From: Lineus longissimus
Lineage: Eukaryota; Nemertea; Pilidiophora; Heteronemertea; Lineidae
DNA length: 64,000 nucleotides
NCBI RefSeq assembly: GCF_910592395.1
Contig: NC_088308.1
Location: forward strand, 4,216,001-4,280,000
Direction of reading: 5' to 3'
The position numbers were made by a program, and so were the translations under genes. This document shows positions 49,474 to 60,407 of the stretch, in pieces; position 1 is the first letter of the stretch, and every line of letters starts with the position of its first letter. The notes under the pieces are model-generated. The model saw only the letters and a list, made by a program, of their open reading frames with translations. It was not told where the DNA came from and did not search any database.

Positions 49474-52400
49474 CAAGATATCTGGCATACGAGCTGGTGG
49501 TGGATCATGTCTTGGGTGAGCTCCAACAGCACCAGCCCCGACAGGTTTATCAGTTTTTGCGGCAGTAGGCGTTGGTGGGTTAGGGTTAGCTCCTCCCACA
49601 TTTGGCAGCTTAGCATTGACGTTCCCAGCATCTCCAACAAATGGCACAGACTCTCCATCCTTTGGTTTCGGATCAGCACCATCAGCTTCCACAGGTTTAT
49701 CAGTTTTAGCCGCAGTAGGCGCTGTCGGGTAAGCGTTATCTCCCCCCACATTTGGCGGCATAGCATTAACTAATGTCTCAGACTTTCGAGCCTGTGGTTT
49801 CGGCTTAGCACCATGTCCCAACAGGTTGGCAGCTACTCCCGTATCGTTTCCAAATGCAGCATTCATGGCAAAAGTTTCTGTTCTGCCAGATCCAAACGTT
49901 GCATTCATAGCTACACCATAAGCGTAGGCTGCGTTCATAGCAGCGTCATTACCTGTGCCTTGTCCAAATGCAAAACCAGTGTTATTTGGTTTCGGTGCAC
50001 CTCCAATCGTAAAACCTGTGGCGGTGTTATTGCCTGCACCTTGACCAAATGCAACACCAGCGATATTTTGTTTCGGCACACTTTGTCCAATTCCAAATGC
50101 AGCACTGGTCACTGCATTTCTGCCTGCACCGGTGTTCCTCTCTTGCACTTTTGCAGCAGCTCCAGGTGCTGCCTGCCCTCCAAACCCAAAACCAGCTGTC
50201 CCTGGTCCCTCGACTCGAGGATCATTAGTCCCTGTAGCATTTCCACCAAACTGAAAACCGGAGATCCTAGGTCTTATGGCATTTCCCCCAAACTGAAAAC
50301 CAGTATTTCCAGGCCCAGTGTTTCCACCAGAAGCCGTGTTATTCTCTTGAGTTTTTGCCGTGGTTCCAGGACCAGCAATACCCCCAATCACAGTGTTATT
50401 CTGTTGCGTGTTTGAAGCGACATTAGTTCTTGCATCTCGCCCAAAAGAAAAAGGTCTGTATGGGGGAACTGGATCACTCCGAGTGTTCGACTCCACTTCA
50501 ATCTTAATGCTAGAACCACTTCCTGATGCAAGAGGATTTCCACTACCACTCACAGTTTTCCCAGTGTCACTATTCTTGCCGACTGCAGCAGATTTCATGG
50601 CCTTCTCCACACGATTGGATTGACTAGTATTCACAAGTGTGTTTTGTCCTGGCTGCTGTGCGGCTGTTGAGGCGACTCCTCCTGGACCCTGGTAAGCAGC
50701 AGTTGTCACTTTAGGTCCAGCTATCTTAGCCGAGGCTATGTTGGCCGAAACCTGTTGGACAACACTTGACTTGGCACCAGTTTGGACTGCCTTCCCGACA
50801 TCAGAATTCTTCTTCATTTTGGTTACCAACGACTCACGTTTTTTCGCTGAATGTAGAGCCGCATTAGCTTTGTTCATCCCCAATTCAACCTTCTCATCAT
50901 ATTTAAGCAAGAAATTCTCACGGGACTTCTCATATTTTCTTTTCGCAACTTTCAACAACTGAATGGCACAATTTGCATCACCTGCAATATGCAACTTTCT
51001 TTTCGATTTTTTCAACTTTTTGTATTTATGATACAAGTCTCTCATCGCCTCATAATCCTTTTGACGATTGACGATGGTCATGGAATATAACTCAGTGTTA
51101 CCAGCTGCCCCACGAGAAGAATTATTAGTCCGATTTACTAGATTTGGGGGCTGAGAACCTGCACTCACTGGAACCTTAAACTTGTCTCTGCATCTCTTTA
51201 CAACATCCAACACTGGAAGATTGTCATCATCAATATCATCGCTTGTCATATCAGCAGAAAAATTGATCTGATCAGTAGATGAATTAGCTGAAGAGTCCGA
51301 ATAAGAAACTGACGAGCAAGATTTTCCTGACAAATGCCGATGTTTCATGGAAGAAGGAGGTGATGCATCGTGACTCTGACCAAGTTCTGGCAACTCATCG
51401 ATGTCAGACATGTCTAACTCAGAGGCTGACTTGTCTGATAAATGTTCACGGCTATTGGCAGACGAATGACCAGGTATGGGAGTTGCTACAGCGATTGGTG
51501 TTGCAAATCCATCATGACCAGGAATAGGTGTGGAAACATTTTTAAGACCAGAAGAAAGCGGCGTCTCTCCTTTTCTACCAGTAACAGGTGTTCCAAAGGG
51601 TTTATCTTTCTGTGGGGTCAGATGTTCAAACCAAAGTTCTGTCCGCTCATTGTGTTCTTTTAGCCATTTACTAAACTCCTTTGTTTCAGGACTTTCTAGC
51701 AATGAATGAGATCGATCAAGTTTAGGTGCTCCATTCTGACTTGAAATACTGGAAGCCCACCCAGCAGAGGCAGAACGGAAATGTCCAGGCTTGATGGGAG
51801 AACTGGGAGAGGTGGCAGACGTTGATGTGTTCTTACTGGAAGAGTCTTGCGTTGCGTAAATACTAGGAGAATTGAAGCTTCCAAAAGAGAAACCTGATTT
51901 TGCCGGTGGGCTTAACCTGGATCCTGCAGCAGCAGAGGACCCTGGCTGTTCACTTCTTGGATATGGTACAGGTATATCTTTCTGTGGGCTGGACTCCTTA
52001 CTTTCGAACATGTTTAGCCCATTGCTACGGTCAAGCTCCTTAAATTTGAAACCCCCAGTAGGTTGGCAAAGGCCTGAACCAGTGGCTGCTCGAGGTAGTT
52101 TTGATTTTTTATCAATGGAAGACGCTTGTTCATCAAAAAACAACTTTGAACTGCTGAACTTAGCTGGTATTTCTGAAGAGGTTACGGTAGCAGTAGCAAC
52201 ACGATGCACAGATTTCGGCAGTGTGAACTGATTATCTTTCTTTCCGAGATTCAATCTTGGCGGTGTCAACGAAAACTTAGCAGATTCTTCAGCAGTTGAT
52301 TTGGAAATGGACCCGATGACTGATTTGGTCAAATTCTCTGCACTACTTTTTGTTGGTGTGGACACATTCGGGGTCGATTCTGTTAAATTCGAAGATTCCC

Positions 52401-53798
52401 CAAATGAACTAAAGATGCCCTGAGTATGACGCTCATCTGACTGAACACTAGACCTAACACTTGTATCAACAAGTTTTGGACTTTCAACCAGATCGGCCAA
52501 CTCTAACATTTCAGTGTCACTAATTTCGAAGTATTGTGGAACTGTTTTGCCACCCTTTTTACCAGATTTATCATTCGGCGATCGTTGTGCAAACGGAAAA
52601 TCACTTTGAATTTGTGCCGATGGAGATGAATACTTTAACTTGGTTTTGACTTTATAAACGCCGCCACGTTCCAAAGAAAAGGATAAGTCATTCGCGTTTT
52701 CTGTAGCTTTACTGGTTGAGGCTTCTGACTGGGGATCAGCAGAAAAGAAAGAATCTTCAGAAGACAAGGTCAAGGTAGTAGCTGGTGAATCCCCTAAGAC
52801 AATTGGCTTCAACTTCGAGATTTTCTCATTTAATATCACCACATCAGGACTGAAAATAAATCAAGGAAGAGTAAATCTCAATAACTACAACAGTAAACGG
52901 CAAACTGTGAAAGGTTGCGATTTTCAATTAGCGGTAGACTGAATACTGTGTTAGCTGCCAAACTTTTCAAATGGTTAATACACTTGTATAGATAGGTCAT
53001 TCTATTTCACCGACCATATTAGACATTTCCAGTTTTCTAAAACTTTTCCAGTATTCTAAATGACCTTGGTGCAAACTTTCTTGCAGAAACTGACAAGTCT
53101 AAATTGACAAGAAAGCAAACATTCAAAAACTAGACTTGTCCGTCCATCTTAACATTTGCAAAGTATTCTGTTTTTGATGTTGATTATTCTTGAACTATTC
53201 ATTTCACTCACAACATGGTTGGACCTCTTGTAGTTGGCTGCAAAGTATTCCATTATTTCAGTTAAAATCTTACCTATCGAAATCACTGTCTAGGAGACCT
53301 ATCTCAGTAGCAGGTGAACGAGTTGAGCATGTGTATGATGTAGCCGCATCTAAAACAGGATGTCAGTTGAAATGCAAGGCACTAACTAGGCAATGGGGGA
53401 TGGCACTTTTGTTGACCTTATCTTTGCTGAATGCTTTCTCAGACTCTTGATAACAGAGTGATTTCAAAGATAAGCAAACTAGAATGTAGTGCCATTAGTT
53501 AATTACCCAGCTGGTGGAATCAGAGATCTAATAGTTTGAATATTGATTTGAGTTAGAGGTACAAACTGTACCGGTATACAAACCTTTTTCCTTATTGTTA
53601 TTGTTCTCCATTGTACTCTTGGTGAATGTGCGGAGAGCCAGCAGGTCATCCAGACACCGCTGCAAAAGTGTATCTTCGGTGAGAGGCTCATAGTTGTTGC
53701 TTTTGTCAAGAAGGCTGAGAGTAATCGTATCTTCATCAAGATTGCCAAAGATTGGCACAAGCTGGCTGTGAACATTTTTCTCCAGATTACTCAATTTC
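49474..53798 (-). CDS. FG/NTG-rich low-complexity protein region, possibly the N-terminal half of the RNF216-like gene
   Basis: Exons 53798-53584, 53349-53274 and 52849-49474 join in phase (about 1,220 residues); the first seen exon begins mid-codon and the 5' end is unresolved. It starts KLSNLEKNVHSQLVPIFGNL, a CUE/UBA-like helical segment, then SPDVVILNEKISKL, a possible SUMO-interacting motif. A long Ser-rich disordered part follows, then a Lys-rich helical segment (YHKYKKLKKSKRKL, VAKRKYEKSRENFLLKYDEK), then a Gly/Asn/Ala-rich part with nucleoporin-like GFQFGG, GFGFGG, FAFGQGTG motifs, and tandem LPNVGGANPNPPTPTAAKTD units. The long exon ends at MPDIL with donor TTG|GTGAGT at phase 0. The first RNF216-like exon, extended to 47893, is also entered at phase 0 (LVCPMAVQ), so one protein of at least 1,890 residues is possible. 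Alternative: an independent FG protein. Confidence 0.7.
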
Positions 53799-54054
53799 CT
53801 GAAATATAGAGAATACACTTATCATAAAGACACACAGATTCTTCACCTGACCGATAATTCTTGGTTCCGAAGTACAACTGTGACACTAGTATTAGTACAA
53901 ACATCCCCACAGCATTACTTGGTTCTGATAGTCAATCAAAAAATAACAAAGTGCTGTCGCAAAGCAATGACACGCCCACGGTCCCAGACAGACACTAATA
54001 ATGGATCGTTTTGACAAAGACAAACCAGGGCCCAAAGAACGTAACAGAAGGACA

Positions 54055-55318
54055 CGGTCTACCTAATGCGCGTCCGGAACAATTTGTGCGTCCGGAGCGC
54101 GTCCGGAAGAGAAAGTGCGCGTCCGGAACAATTTCCTATGTAAATATGAACTTAATGTTGCATTAGATGGCTTAAATAGCATTTTAATTCCATGTAGAGA
54201 AAATAAAATTGGAAAAAATCTCCTTGGTGACTTTGTATTTTACAATTTTCAGCGGGGTGATTTGGGTGTTACACAGCCATCAAATCCCAGTTTACTGACG
54301 TTTCTCCTCAACCAATTGTTGTTGCAGTTGCAGAATTTCGATAGTAGCCGCGTTGTAATGGATTAGACTGGTATCTGGTGTCTCAGCACATGGAATGCCG
54401 TCAGAGTGTCTTATCATTGTTAATTTCACAAAAAATCAGAATCAAATATGTTATTGAAAATCACTATACAGTCAAAGTGTCAATTAGTGAGATGTGTTCA
54501 CATTAATATGTAAAGAGCAATCTCTAGTGAACTCACACAACTGTTTGACATGGGGGACCCGGGGAGCCCCCCAACCCCCGTCCTTCTGACATATTTAGCC
54601 AATACATTGGGGGATGAGTCCCCCAAACCCCAAGTCCCCAAAAATATATTTTGTGAGAAAAATAAGTGAAAATTGTACTACTTCTTTGATGCGAGTGTAT
54701 CCTTAAATCCACTGTCATCACTAGATCCTTTGATAATAAGCCATAGCTAAATTTAAGTGTAGCCAATTAGAAATTAATCTAAAAAATAAGTCCCCCCTCC
54801 CGGGCCCACTCTGTCCAATGGTAGAAAAACTGGCATTTTTATTTTAATGAATAAGATATATACCCAGGAAAATAATCATTAAGCTCATCTTTAGTTGAAG
54901 CTCTTAAAACCGCACTGAATTTTGTTGACCCCCTTCCCCCTTCCCCCTCGATCCCCTCCCCTCCCCCCTAAAAGCGCAAATTGGCTTCACAATAATTGCT
55001 ATTGCCCCTTATCCCACGGCACGCAAAGACAAACTCATACCGACTTAGACGACCACAACAGGAGAAGGCGCGTAAGGAAGTTGGGATATGATTATGGCAT
55101 TAGTAATTAACCACCTCGCTGAAAATTGTAAAATACAAAGTCACCAAAAAGATTTTTTTCAATTTTATTTTCTCTACATGGAATTAAAATGCTATTTAAG
55201 CCATCTAATGCAACAATAGGTTCATATTTACATAGGAAATTGTTCCGGACGCGCACTTTCTCTTCCGGACGCGCTCCGGACGCGCAAACAGAGTTCCGGA
55301 CGCACATTAGGTGGACCC
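54055..55318. mobile_element. 1.26-kb foldback element with 8-bp target duplication, hAT-like
   Basis: Inverted arms of about 200 bp start CGGTCTACCTAATGCGCGTC and end in CACATTAGGTGGACCC. They contain several GCGCGTCCGGA units and an AT-rich part including TTTTCTCTACATGGAATTAA. GAAGGACA flanks both ends exactly (54047-54054 and 55319-55326). The 0.8-kb centre has C-rich stretches and no transposase. An 8-bp duplication fits hAT or P-type elements; the class is uncertain. Confidence 0.8.
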
Positions 55319-55326
55319 GAAGGACA

Positions 55327-56788
55327 GAGTCAACTTTGGACAATGCCTTTATTAGCCACTGTCGGCCCGGAAGTTGCAACGGTACGCTTTAGACAATGAA
55401 TGGGAGATTGCTAGAAAAGAATGTGGAATCGGGAATGATTGCATCCTCGCTTTGCCAGTTGGCAGAATCCACATTTTTAGCAGTCTCCCATTGTGATTGT
55501 CTAGGGGGCAACAGAACCAAGAATGCCAAGCAGGGCAGTCCGACAATCGACAGCATATTTTTGTGGCATAGCCTACCCCATTTGTATGTATCCACGTGCA
55601 TGCATATACATGGACTTATGCCAGTTGGGGATCCGGATGCGGGATGGAGCCTGAGCCATGCACGTCAGAAAGTTGAAACAGAAAGTAGCCAAATCATCTA
55701 TTATCTAGAGGCTGTCTGAACGGCATTTCACTGTAAAACAATATTGTCCATACGCTTAATCATAATACCCACCTTTTGTGTGCCATTATGTATCATTTAA
55801 ATGCTTATTTCTGTATTTATTAAATCGGACATTCTTCCAACGATTTATCGGTTGCTGTCGGTCAAAAGTAAACTCGATAGGACCGATTCCGTTATAACCG
55901 TAGGTGGTTCTGTCTGAAACATGTTGAAGGGTTTTGTTTATTTATTTACTGACTAGTATCTATCGCTCTTAGTACATTTTGGAATTTAAACCACAAATTT
56001 CCCACAAAACATCTGTGAGCCCGTGGTCCATGGTCGTATAATTGCACAGTGATTGTCTTCAATTAGAAAGTGGCCACTTGGAAGTATGGAACAATAGTCA
56101 CAACCTAGTAATGACCAGTGCATTCGCATCCTCGTCTGACAGACAAAGAATGAAAATGTGCCATTTGGCATTTCATGTTGCATCAGCGGGGACGATAATT
56201 GAACTTATTTTCACATTCTATTCAGCCAAATCCATTGTTTGTATTTGGAATAAGTAGATAGGAATTATATACTTGGTACCTAGCTGTCCCAATAAAAAGC
56301 CAGATGTGATCTTATTCTCCTTCAACACGAAGGAATGCTCTGTCAGACAATTGCAACAACCATGCTTGTGTCAATCACGATTACACAAGTCGTTTTTGAA
56401 GACATTTCATTTGCAAGGACAACTGGTAAATAACTAAGACATCAGAACAACTATATATTACAAAATAATTTATTGCTTAACAAAATGATTCCCATGCCTG
56501 CAAATACAAATAACAAAACACCTGTTACAACATAAAATTCATGTGCAAGTACAGCATGACAGAATTATTCACTGCTTCCAAGTATTCTGTACCAATCTGC
56601 ACATTGAAAAAGCTTGGCACATACTAGATGTGACTTTCTCCCTATCTGTCCCTCACAAGCAAATATCTCAAACTCTAGCAGTACATGTAGCTCTTCACAA
56701 AGACACCTATCCCTAACATAAAAAAAAAACTCAAGCTCTGACAGTTAATCTTCATGATGGCACACGTCCCTCTCACGACAATGTCGGA
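55327..56788. other. Intergenic DNA and JMJD8 3' flank
   Basis: A minus-strand AATAAA at 56469-56474 is a likely JMJD8 polyadenylation signal, about 315 bases past the stop. The missing 5' exon(s) of the FG-rich gene may lie here or at 53830-54040, but none was recognised with confidence. Confidence 0.4.
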
Positions 56789-59721
56789 TCAGGCAAGGAA
56801 TGTTGATATGAATACACTTGTGTTGACATTGAGTGTACTGTGCCACCACCAATGTGGGAAATAGATGACCTGCAAAACAACCAAAGACAACATGTAAAGT
56901 TGATGCTGTATGTCGATTTGTATTCTGGTACAACAGTGAGCATTTCAAACACCACAGGATCGAACTGCTTAGGGTGAGTTCAGTGTGGTGTTAATACACC
57001 AGATATGGGTCGCCAGAGATTGAAAATTGACTTGCATGCCAGAATCCTTGGCTGATGAATTAGAGGGGTGGAAGGAACTGACAGGTGGGCCTTTCACCCA
57101 TCAATATCACTAGCCCACAAACGATTACTGCAAGTCTATCGCCAATTTCCGGCAGCTCGTAACTGGTATATCAATTAAACTGAATAACTACACTGGAGAC
57201 ATGACATAATATCTTTGGCATGCAAGCACTCTTACTTCCTCGAGTGCTATCGTATTATGATGCAAAACCAGAGTACCCGGTAAGTCGTGTTACTGAGGCT
57301 ATCCTAGCCCTTCTTCAAAATACTGGAACAGTCACAAAGCAATAACATACCTCATTTGGTCCTACAGTACACTCCAGAGGCTTTTTATGACTTGGCAGAT
57401 TAGCGTATTCTTCAACAAGCCAATGTAAAGAGGATTTGTCTGGGTTGAACGTAGGGTTCTCTTTTGGTGGATAGAAAAACCATCGCTGGAAATAGGACAA
57501 GGGTAAATGATTAGCCAGTAGACATATATGTGACAAACACAGTTTTCTCAGTGTCAAATTTCAAACCTCTGGACCCAAGTGCATTCATCTCTTAAGCACA
57601 GCCAGGGAAATAATTTCCCCAGCGTTCAGCAGATATCCTGTAAACCTGAGCTATCGCTGATCTTAGTAAGAATAGGACTTGAATGCATACCTTACTCCCA
57701 TAAATGACTTCAGCAAAACCTGGTCCATGTTGATGGAAGGGCACCCCAGTACCAGGACCAGCAATTCCAAAGCTATACGCGCTAGTCTTTCCCGGAAGAT
57801 GATATGGAGGTGGACGGTAAATGTCAAAGAATTCTTGCCAGGCTTTGAAATCATGGTCTCCAAACCAGTAAAAAGTTTCTGAAATCATGAAGAGGAATTT
57901 GTTGAGTTTACAACTTCCCATAACAGACACCTCTCTATTAAGGACACTCTCTCTTTTGATGACACTGCATTTGGTCCAAAATTGGTCATTAACATTGAAT
58001 TTGACCTCAGAACACCTCTCCATAAGGACAGCAATCGTCAGTCCCAAAGGCATCCCTAATAGAGAGAGTATCAACTGTAATCAGTATTTGACGTGACTCC
58101 AATTCTTCAACCTACCATTTCCATATCTATTCAATGACTGGGGTTTTAGTTCGTTGATATAATCAGCCAGTTTTTGGGTAACTGAAAAAGGATGAATAAA
58201 ATGATCTTGAACTTCTCCAAAATGTTGACGAACCAAATAAACAGCATTTATTTATACAAAAACACTGAACGATTAAAATTGCATTTGATGAGAGTTTTGA
58301 CGGATGACACAGTTTATATCAAACAGCTGCACTTCTTGCATCCTCTGGAGGCCCAAGATGATTTTACCTGAATTTGCATCTGATTTACAGGATTCAATTT
58401 AGCTGGTAAATACAATCTTAGAACAAGAATCATGATCAAAATTTGATGATTTACACTTCTGCAATTTTACCTTTTTCATGGGAATGTGTATTTGCAGTAC
58501 TGAGTATGATTTTCTTATCACCATATTTTTCTAATATTCTTGATTTTGTGGCAACATTTCTGAAAGCCTGAAAAGAAAGTTACAAAATGAAACTTTTTTT
58601 CTACTGATTTCCTGGGTTAATATAAGTGTAATGAATCTGATGCCAAAACAGGTGAAAATGCTAACTTAGTCATACTCCCCAACACAGAGTGGTTCAGTCA
58701 ATGATTAACAGAATATAAAATATATCTGCTCCACGGCAGCCAGTGGTTTTTCAGCACTTATTTAACTGCAAATCAATCTAATCCACAAACAACCTAGTTC
58801 GAAAACATGCCTACTTAAAACAGTGGTTTTACACATCATGTACTTACACTGTTGTCAGCGGCACCTCGTATTACAACAGGAACGGTATAAGCATATCTGA
58901 AAATAGAAATTTATTGTTCAGTCCCATTTTCAGGGGTTCCACAGAGTTATTACCACATTGACAATTTCCTGATTGTATGCAAGATGCTATTTATTTAACA
59001 AAGTTTGTGATGTGCTTTATTGGAAATGGCAATTAAAAATCATGCAATTTAATGGTAATAAGACAGGCAAAGTCTGGCATAACTACTGGTAGTAATATGT
59101 TTTAAAAAGCCAGTGCTTTGCAGCTATTAAAAGCAAATGAATAATTTTTCTAAGGAATTTTCCTAAACACCTACTTTGACAAAAATTCACTCGGGCTAAG
59201 GTCTGGACCTCTGACTTCAATATTGCACGGCCCTGACTTTGCTATTGCTGTTAGAGGATCGGTGAGCCTGAAATGAAAATACAAGAAATTTCGGCTGGGA
59301 AAATACTTTGATCGTGGCATGTCAAACTCTGGGAAAGAGGGTTCAAATTTTGAATGTATTTCCCTCTGGCTCTGCCGTGGGGAAGGGGGGGTCAATCTTA
59401 ACTTGGGAACGAGCATAGCACCCCCCCCCCCCCCCCCCGTTGAGGACACGCCTCAATCTGAAGCACTGCGAAAATCTTACTGAGCTTCGTACACCAAAGA
59501 GCCGCCAGGTGTCCCACTATACAAAAAGCACAACTTTTCGCAATATATATACACTTTTCTAGGAATGACAAATGAGTGATATGAATCATTGTAAGTGCAT
59601 ACCATCCTCCATCACTTTCTTCAACTTCTGACGGACGACATGGACTTATTAACATTATCACAACCGCTAATTTTAGAATATTGTCGACAAAAATTCCACG
59701 TATGCGATCTGGCTCCGCCAT
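56789..59721 (-). CDS. JMJD8: JmjC domain-containing protein 8 (JMJD8)
   Basis: Eight exons in minus order, 59721-59603, 59267-59175, 58896-58848, 58567-58471, 58181-58116, 57878-57691, 57485-57351 and 56869-56789, join in phase to 275 residues (human about 264). The N-terminus MAEPDRIRG is followed by a hydrophobic stretch LKLAVVIMLI, a signal sequence or anchor consistent with the ER-lumen location of JMJD8. Family stretches are EFLSKYAYTVPVVIRGAADN, KIILSTANTHSH, WFGDHDFKAW, AYSFGIAGPGTGVPFHQHGP, GFAEVIYGSKRWFFYPP, KKPLECTVGPNE and the terminal FPHWWWHSTLNVNTSVFIST. The HxHGP and WWHSTLN segments correspond to the JmjC metal-site region. JMJD8 is linked to protein folding and NF-kB signalling in mammals; catalysis is unproven. 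All introns are GT-AG. Confidence 0.95.
59421..59438 (+). repeat. C18 homopolymer in JMJD8 intron 1
   Basis: Eighteen consecutive C, preceded by a G-rich stretch 30 bases upstream. Similar runs occur near 1254-1266 (C), 37748-37757 (G) and 47534-47548 (C). Confidence 0.9.
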
Positions 59722-60310
59722 CTTGAAAAGTTTTCCATTTCCGTATCCGGTCGGGTGCCCGTTTTTTGGCGCGAATTACGATTTGCGCGTTCTGCCAAAT
59801 GGGTTTTTGCGGAGCGGTTAGAGGTAACGAAACCGGCTATTATCGCACCGATTGAGCATTTTTTACAACCTAAGAGACCGGACGCCACGCCGTTATACAC
59901 GTTATCAAGGCCGAACCAGATAATGCCTCAAAATCAAGGTCATCAGGATACGGAGACAAGGCTGCCGATGCAGACCGATTTCGTCAACATATTTATCTTA
60001 GTTCAATACCACTGCGTCGGGTGTGTAGATGAGGACAGCTGTTAGTGTCAAATTCTGGAGTGCTGTTATGCGGCTGCTTTCGAACAATTTTAACTACAAA
60101 ATACAAAAACCTATTCGGGGCCATGCAAAGATCTCGTTAATCGTATTTACTTCTGCCGCGATCGCAGACTAAAAACGTGAATATGCAAAAAAGACTACAA
60201 AACCGTACATTCTTCCACTCACACACAAAAAGCGCAGAAAAAACCCATGACACCGCTCTTATGTTCTTTTGGCTTCCATGAGCGGAGAGCTAACAACCCA
60301 GAGCGAGTTT
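59722..60310. other. JMJD8 promoter region and flank
   Basis: Sequence just upstream of the JMJD8 ATG has GC-richer content (GGCGCGAATTACG, GCGGAGCGG) and no TATA box. An open plus-strand frame at 59755-60045 lacks an ATG start and family resemblance and is not called. Confidence 0.4.
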
Positions 60311-60407
60311 CTATCCCATTACTGTTATAGCATCAGGATTCCCTCCACCCCGAATATGCTCCTCAGTAGTAATCGACTTAGCGGCGTCAGCTTGTGATTC
60401 GGTTTCG
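60311..60407 (-). CDS. Probable terminal coding exon of an unidentified gene
   Basis: Acceptor TTTTCTCAACAG precedes a 97-base exon that reads ETESQADAAKSITTEEHIRG then GGNPDAITVMG and a TAG stop. It lacks an ATG, and codon use and composition look coding. The remaining exons would lie at higher coordinates, perhaps outside the window; none was found up to 64000. I do not recognise the protein. Confidence 0.4.

Noticed and set aside
49507-50415. Plus-strand Ser/Cys-rich frames opposite the FG-rich exon
   Set aside because: Shadows of the repetitive minus-strand coding sequence.
53827-54000. Possible upstream exon of the FG-rich gene ending near 53848 (RNQELSV)
   Set aside because: The donor and phase fit, but a stop lies close upstream with no ATG and no strong acceptor, so it was not added to the model.
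59755-60045. 97-codon plus-strand frame divergent from JMJD8
   Set aside because: No ATG start, no family resemblance, and it overlaps the expected promoter.
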